From NCBI GenBank assembly GCA_959347315.1, contig OY365809.1, positions 42,586,542-42,650,541 of the forward strand: DNA of 64,000 nt. The letters are read 5' to 3'. Below, piece by piece: positions 62,601 to 64,000 of this stretch (within the stretch, counting starts at the first letter, position 1; each line of letters starts with the position of its first letter). This stretch comes from Bimastos eiseni (Eukaryota; Annelida; Clitellata; Crassiclitellata; Lumbricidae). A model generated the notes under the pieces. The model was not told the DNA's origin. It saw nothing but the letters and a program-made list of their open reading frames with translations, and made no database searches. The translations under genes and the position numbers were made by a program.

Positions 62601-63840
62601 GTTTCTCTATGTAGCTTAGGCTTTAAACAACATTGACATCTTTTCTTTAGACTATTGGATCTGTGTATGGACCCAACGGAGCATGTCTTCGATTGCCTTA
62701 ATATTATATCTTACGTTGCTGGCAATTCATACTCAGATAATCACGCATGGAAGTGGTTGAAGCGCAAATACACGGAGATCGATCGAGTGTAAGCATTGAT
62801 GATCTTAAATCTTCAATATTGACTTAGACAGCGCTACGTCACACCTAAATATCCTCCCGACTCGTGTTGGATGCCATAGCTTCCAATGAAATGTCAAGTG
62901 CATATTCGGAGTTAACTCATGACTATATGGTTATGATAATGGTTATGTTTGGCCTCTATTCTAATCTCTTCTGATTCAGTTTTTATCGGATTATTATCTT
63001 AACCAATCCACTCCAGGAAGTCTATATATCATAAAATCTAGTCTGTAATCAAATAATTATTGTGTTGGCCGTAATCAGTAGTCTGGCATCCAGTAGACTA
63101 GAGTCGTCTCGTTCAGTCAGTCTAGATAATACAATAACTGCATTACAATTGCCTTTGATTTCACCCTTCTTTTTAAGTTTGCCAAGCTCAGAATTGCTTA
63201 CGCCTGGACGACGCAGGTTTACTTATAATATTTCAGAGCAATTAATTATTATACGCGAATGTCTTGCTCATGGTCTCTACACAGTACCGGAAACTGCGTT
63301 GGACGAGGGTTGAACCAGTACTCTCCGCGTTGGCTAATGTCATGACCAATCCAGCATCGATCAATAATTAAGATGAGGGTCTAAACCAACAGCGTCCGAT
63401 TTATTTTAAGCCATCAATATACTCGTAACATCAAATAACATGTTCGTTAAGGCATAGATCTAACACATAAGCTTATACAACAATTTAAAATTTGACACTT
63501 CACTATGATTTAACTTCAGTTAACATATGAACAATTATTTTTATATTATATGATTATATGAACTTATATGAACAATCACTTCGCAATTAAAACGAATATC
63601 AAATAAAATTATAATTTGATCTTGAAAACAGAATGGAATGCATTTTCAGAAGCCAAAACTAATTTACTCAAATGCACGCGCGCGCACACGCACATTGAGG
63701 CCTACTACGATGGGCTGGCAGGTGCGCGCGTGCGTGCTCACGTATATTCTTTTTTGGTTTACAGAAAGGGTCGTGGATATGTCCAATTCTTTTTACGGTC
63801 TGCAGTTCATGTATTTAACACACCGGCGCAGTATCAAGAG
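46364..63840 (+). CDS. Catalytically degenerate M1-family (aminopeptidase N-like) ectoprotein, 17 exons, 3' end beyond window
   Basis: Exons: 46364-46848, 47397-47538, 47912-48037, 49349-49469, 50464-50621, 52419-52532, 52844-52978, 53318-53383, 54200-54265, 55566-55720, 57717-57837, 58491-58691, 59099-59172, 60174-60275, 61138-61317, 62651-62788, 63765-63840; 820 codons, splice phases agree at all listed joins. M1 landmarks in order: signal peptide, N-terminal beta domain, FPNFDDPRFKA, NWGLVTY, YFGNLVT..W..VWLNEA, KGAAILRM, TGYYRVNYD, and the helical ERAP1-like C-terminal domain (C..G...C...A..VF..W, VP.DLQS.IYC.AI). M1 enzymes remove N-terminal residues from peptides using zinc bound by HExxH-18-E. 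Here HExxH is NAVAH (about 339-343), GAMEN is DATTN (303-307) and the catalytic Tyr is Ala (425), while the distal Glu (362) stays. I infer a secreted or membrane-bound non-peptidase homologue. Many N-glycosylation sequons fit an ectodomain. The W-x-VP-I region between exons 10 and 11 is not placed. The last exon and any membrane or GPI anchor lie outside. Confidence 0.92.
47397..47538 (+). CDS. M1-like exon 2: FPxFDDP motif
   Basis: Encodes SWLWATNFRPSCARYVFPNF then DDPRFKAKFRITI, the M1 'T.F.P..AR..FPCFDEP..KA.F' signature with Cys replaced by Asn and Glu by Asp. Acceptor 'ctctcaacag', donor gtaaat. Confidence 0.93.
47912..48037 (+). CDS. M1-like exon 3: N-domain strand region
   Basis: 42 codons, phase 0 both sides. 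TTFKLSPRMSSHVVGFAITD corresponds to the M1 stretch 'T.F..T..MSTYL.AF.V.DF'. Acceptor 'gcctcttgtag', donor gtacag. Confidence 0.9.
48141..48933. mobile_element. Candidate solo LTR
   Basis: A 793-bp segment begins TGTGGCGG and ends GCGTGACA (5'-TGT...ACA-3'), flanked by TACAT and TTCAT, a 4-of-5 match to a target duplication. It has higher G+C than the intron around it and no open frame. Without a second copy this remains a guess; it could be another repeat type. Confidence 0.33.
49043..49285 (+). mobile_element. tRNA-Ser-derived SINE, internally shortened copy
   Basis: A box TGGCCGATTGG, variable-arm-like segment, B box GGTTCGACCC, then 'gtgtaaggaccttgagcaag' shared with the copy at 20636-20980. 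The central body is absent and it ends at the same 'gaagggcaata...cagttgtatt' tail. It lies in the M1-gene intron between exons 3 and 4 and in the same orientation as the gene. Not a functional tRNA gene: the stems do not close. Confidence 0.75.
49349..49469 (+). CDS. M1-like exon 4: end of N domain
   Basis: Encodes LRVWAQPVRLNQVNYALNVT and continues to LEKL. It matches 'RVWARP..I..G...YAL..TP.IL..(Y/F)E..' of M1 enzymes. Acceptor 'cttctgaag', donor gtaaat after the first base of an Asp codon. Confidence 0.92.
50464..50621 (+). CDS. M1-like exon 5: altered GAMEN loop and first half of the altered zinc motif
   Basis: Starts DQIAVPGDLFKDATTNWGLV. The family reads D.(I/V)A(I/V)PDF..GAMENWGL.TYRE, so the exopeptidase GAMEN loop is DATTN with an extra residue near it, while NWGLVTY is kept. 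The exon ends LIGNAVAHN, aligned with VI.HE(L/M)AHQ: the first zinc His is Asn, the catalytic Glu is Ala, the second His is kept. Donor gtaagt falls one residue after that His. Confidence 0.94.
50622..52418. other. M1-gene intron 5 outside the MITE
   Basis: Besides the inverted-repeat element it contains only A+T-rich DNA. The intron splits the degenerate zinc motif from YFGNLVT. Confidence 0.6.
51024..51762. mobile_element. Non-autonomous DNA transposon (MITE) with about 60-75-bp inverted repeats
   Basis: The left end (51026-51101) and the reverse complement of the right end (51700-51760) align from GCGATCTCAAAA through AGCGACGCACAAAA to AGCGATCATCAAAACA. The left copy has an extra internal 'gacgcacaaaataac'-type duplication. 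No transposase-like frame lies between them. It sits in the intron between M1-like exons 5 and 6. Further 'ccgcgatcacaaaacagcgatc' repeats extend outward on the left from about 50993, so the true outer end and target duplication are not set. Confidence 0.72.
52419..52532 (+). CDS. M1-like exon 6: YFGNLVT and distal zinc-site Glu
   Basis: Encodes YFGNLVTCRHWDHVWLNEAL and continues to YEVRAVT. The family sequence is WFGNLVT..WW.(D)LWLNEGFA. The Glu of LNEA is exactly 19 residues after the retained His, the spacing of the third zinc ligand, so this ligand is kept although the first is gone. Confidence 0.95.
52844..52978 (+). CDS. M1-like exon 7
   Basis: 45 codons, phase 0 to 0. 'MNEDAANTSAPL' matches M1 'M..DA...SHPL', and the exon ends FDTTRAVK where family members read FD.I.YSKGA. 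The catalytic Tyr position is Ala. Acceptor 'gttatgcag', donor gtaaat. Confidence 0.9.
53318..53383 (+). CDS. M1-like exon 8
   Basis: 22 codons, GAAILRMAENIVQPLPFKLG plus VR, matching KGA.(V/I)(I/L)RM......E..F..G. Phase 0 both sides, acceptor 'ctactag', donor gtaagc. Confidence 0.92.
54200..54265 (+). CDS. M1-like exon 9
   Basis: 22 codons, AYISKNAYGTALTGSLWDQV plus AL, the 'YL..(F/Y).Y.N.....LW..L' stretch of M1 proteins. Acceptor 'cttctcag', donor gtatgt. Confidence 0.9.
55566..55720 (+). CDS. M1-like exon 10
   Basis: Encodes EVHEPDINIRKTMSNYMKKN, then GIPVVNIEKNEGRMDATQKQ and ends DTNET. It corresponds to 'V...M..WT.Q.G(F/Y)PV(V/I)........(A)TQ.(R/Q)F'. The frame closes at a TAG that overlaps the donor (gtaggc), so splicing at 55721 is required; an alternative donor (gtcgac) lies a few codons upstream. 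Confidence 0.88.
56107..56232 (+). CDS. Candidate small exon with VPI motif (uncertain)
   Basis: M1 proteins carry a 'W.VP(I/L)' segment between the regions encoded by exons 10 and 11. In this intron the only hint is a frame reading DIVQVPIIHISTTLALDQIS after an 'actgag' or 'gctcag' acceptor. No pair of flanking splice sites gives phases that obviously join both neighbours with a convincing alignment, so I mark it as a candidate only. Confidence 0.25.
57235..57460 (+). mobile_element. LINE 3' end fragment inside an M1-gene intron
   Basis: Reads AFSDLGSLIWTNLTLH, then FNKSFKSFLV, resembling the closing 'FSV.GP.LWN.LP' and 'FK..LK.FLF' blocks of CR1/L2 elements, then 'gaggtgctatataaatgctg', which is like the tail at about 1080-1105. 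Confidence 0.5.
57717..57837 (+). CDS. M1-like exon 11: GYYRVNYD
   Basis: Encodes ASNDDWITFNDNRTGYYRVN then YDAFLWNRIMSQL. The W(I/V)..N.(N)..GYYRVNYD signature opens the C-terminal region of M1 proteins. The acceptor at 57716 (tcccag) fits the phase of exon 10; another acceptor at 57703 would need a phase-1 exon upstream, so the exact 5' end depends on the unplaced segment. Confidence 0.87.
58491..58691 (+). CDS. M1-like exon 12: helical C-terminal domain
   Basis: 67 codons, phase 0 to 0. LGDAFAMVTAGELGYDLFLN and continuing matches 'L(I/L)DDAF.LA.AG.L.Y...L.L..YL..E...(P)W', the start of the ERAP1-like helical domain. Acceptor 'tcctacag', donor gtaaat. Confidence 0.93.
59099..59172 (+). CDS. 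M1-like exon 13
   Basis: Encodes NYILNLTSNLMDKLQVKDEG and TYIEK, corresponding to 'F..Y...L..P.Y..LG.......H' of the family. Acceptor 'tgcttag'; the donor gtaaga overlaps a TAA in frame. Ends phase 2. Confidence 0.87.
59500..60090. repeat. (AAT)n and TGA/GTT trinucleotide arrays in an M1-gene intron
   Basis: GTT, TGA and then AAT runs (about 59576-59630), with a second AAT cluster at about 60025-60082; exon 14 follows at 60174. Confidence 0.85.
60174..60275 (+). CDS. M1-like exon 14: CxxGxxxC helix pair
   Basis: Encodes QLRPMIMTLSCSSGHSGCIV then NATRVFRAWIQNE. It matches 'LR...L..AC..G...C...A...F..W' of M1 C-terminal domains, with both conserved Cys. Starts with one base and ends with two, fitting exons 13 and 15. 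Found by eye: its acceptor 'attatgttag' is weak in pyrimidines. Donor gtaggt overlaps a TAG. Confidence 0.9.
61138..61317 (+). CDS. M1-like exon 15, ends at a GC splice donor
   Basis: Encodes ANTVPKDLQSNIYCHAIANS, the M1 '(I/V)P..LR..VYC.A(I/V)' signature, and continues to NLQIGLCCTRNATRFE. It ends AAAG followed by gcaagt. A GC donor with otherwise perfect consensus is the only site whose phase joins exon 16 (AG+A gives Arg). Confidence 0.91.
61326..61356. repeat. Perfect 31-bp palindrome
   Basis: TCTGACGTTACTAAA, one A, then TTTAGTAACGTCAGA: 15-bp arms with one base between. A second, shorter hairpin (aaacttat-tta-ataagttt) follows at once. Confidence 0.97.
61391..61440 (+). repeat. 50-bp copy of the end of M1-like exon 15 within the following intron
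   Basis: 61391-61440 repeats 61268-61317 base for base, the last 50 bases of exon 15, but is followed by aaaatg instead of the gcaagt donor. Only 73 bp separate the copies. Confidence 0.97.
61443..61478. repeat. Two 18-bp direct repeats each with TGACGTCA
   Basis: aatgacgtcatcgttgac twice in tandem. TGACGTCA is the CRE palindrome bound by CREB/ATF proteins; a regulatory role here is only a possibility. Confidence 0.9.
61479..62650. other. Rest of the M1-gene intron before exon 16
   Basis: No repeats or coding similarity seen. Confidence 0.5.
62651..62788 (+). CDS. M1-like exon 16
   Basis: Encodes LLDLCMDPTEHVFDCLNIIS, then YVAGNSYSDNHAWKWLKRKY. It corresponds to 'L......D...IR.QD....(I)..V..N..G...AW.F...NW' of the family. 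Acceptor 'tctttag', donor gtaagc, phase 2. Confidence 0.9.
63256..63340 (-). mobile_element. tRNA-Ser-derived SINE fragment
   Basis: The minus strand has GGTTCAACCCTCGTCC, then 'tactgtgtagagaccatgag', matching the B box and adjoining body of the copies at 49043 and 20980. The head is degenerate and the body is cut short. Confidence 0.6.
63765..63840 (+). CDS. M1-like exon 17, last one visible
   Basis: Encodes KGRGYVQFFLRSAVHVFNTP and AQYQE after the shared Val codon. It aligns with 'L......(F)..L(I)..V...F.T..(Q/E)L.E...F', near the C-terminal end of M1 proteins. Acceptor 'ttggtttacag', donor gtttgt. The final exon is expected past 64000. Confidence 0.83.
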
Positions 63841-64000
63841 GTTTGTATGAACGACGCGTATACTGGTGGCTAGCGTGTTATTACGGTTCTAGGACGTTTC
63901 ATCCAGGACTGTTCATCCAGTGGACTTTTCATCATGAGCATGCTCCTTTTCAGCAATCCAGCTTCCGTTTAAGCATGATTCTTTTAATCCTAAGCACGAT

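Larger units (their letters stand above)
62789..64000. other. 3' end of the window outside M1-like exon 17
   Basis: Contains the SINE fragment at 63256 and a CG-alternating patch near 63676-63735 (gcgcgcgcac and gtgcgcgcgtgcgtgc), which could form Z-DNA. Exon 18 was not found before 64000. Confidence 0.5.

Noticed and set aside
46364..63840. M1-like gene as a decayed pseudogene
   Set aside because: Seventeen exons with working splice sites, agreeing phases and no internal stop; only catalytic positions are changed. One unplaced segment keeps a small doubt.

Overview
The window is nuclear DNA of an animal: A+T-rich, intron-dense, and full of microsatellites, minisatellites and short interspersed repeats. 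There are no bacterial-style genes. The frequent TAGGCCTA words, the dispersed 'gcgctatataa' repeat ends and the presence of a caskin gene make me favour a marine invertebrate deuterostome such as an echinoderm or hemichordate. That placement is inference, not a demonstrated fact.

Layout. 1-24,981: no host gene that I can support; arrays of simple repeats, a tRNA-Ser-derived SINE, LINE 3' ends and other repeat debris. 24,982-34,522 (+): the last nine coding exons of a caskin (CASK-interacting scaffold), covering two SAM domains, a long proline/serine-rich region and the conserved C-terminal helix, 766 residues with uninterrupted splice phases. The ankyrin repeats and SH3 domain expected before these exons were not found. 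34,523-46,363: gene-poor; holds a 200-base assembly gap (37,660-37,859), a 20-bp minisatellite of 34 units and a hAT transposase remnant on the minus strand. 46,364 to beyond 63,840 (+): an M1-family (aminopeptidase N-like) ectoenzyme gene with a signal peptide, 17 exons recognised, 820 codons, running off the right edge.

The M1 gene is the most interesting item. Its fold-level sequence signatures are well kept, but the active site is dismantled at every position I can check: the zinc/catalytic motif HExxH reads NAVAH, the GAMEN loop reads DATTN, and the transition-state tyrosine is alanine. Only the second histidine and the distal glutamate of the zinc site remain. With intact splice sites and open frames over about 17 kb this looks like a maintained secreted or cell-surface pseudo-aminopeptidase rather than a decayed gene. 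One short segment (the usual 'W-x-VP-I' stretch) is not confidently placed. Its intron at 61,318 has a GC donor next to a 50-bp copy of the exon end and a perfect 31-bp palindrome.

Nothing links caskin (intracellular synaptic scaffold in known animals) and the M1 homologue functionally; they are simply neighbours on the same strand. Introns of both genes carry mobile-element insertions: tRNA-derived SINEs, a MITE with inverted repeats and a candidate solo LTR.
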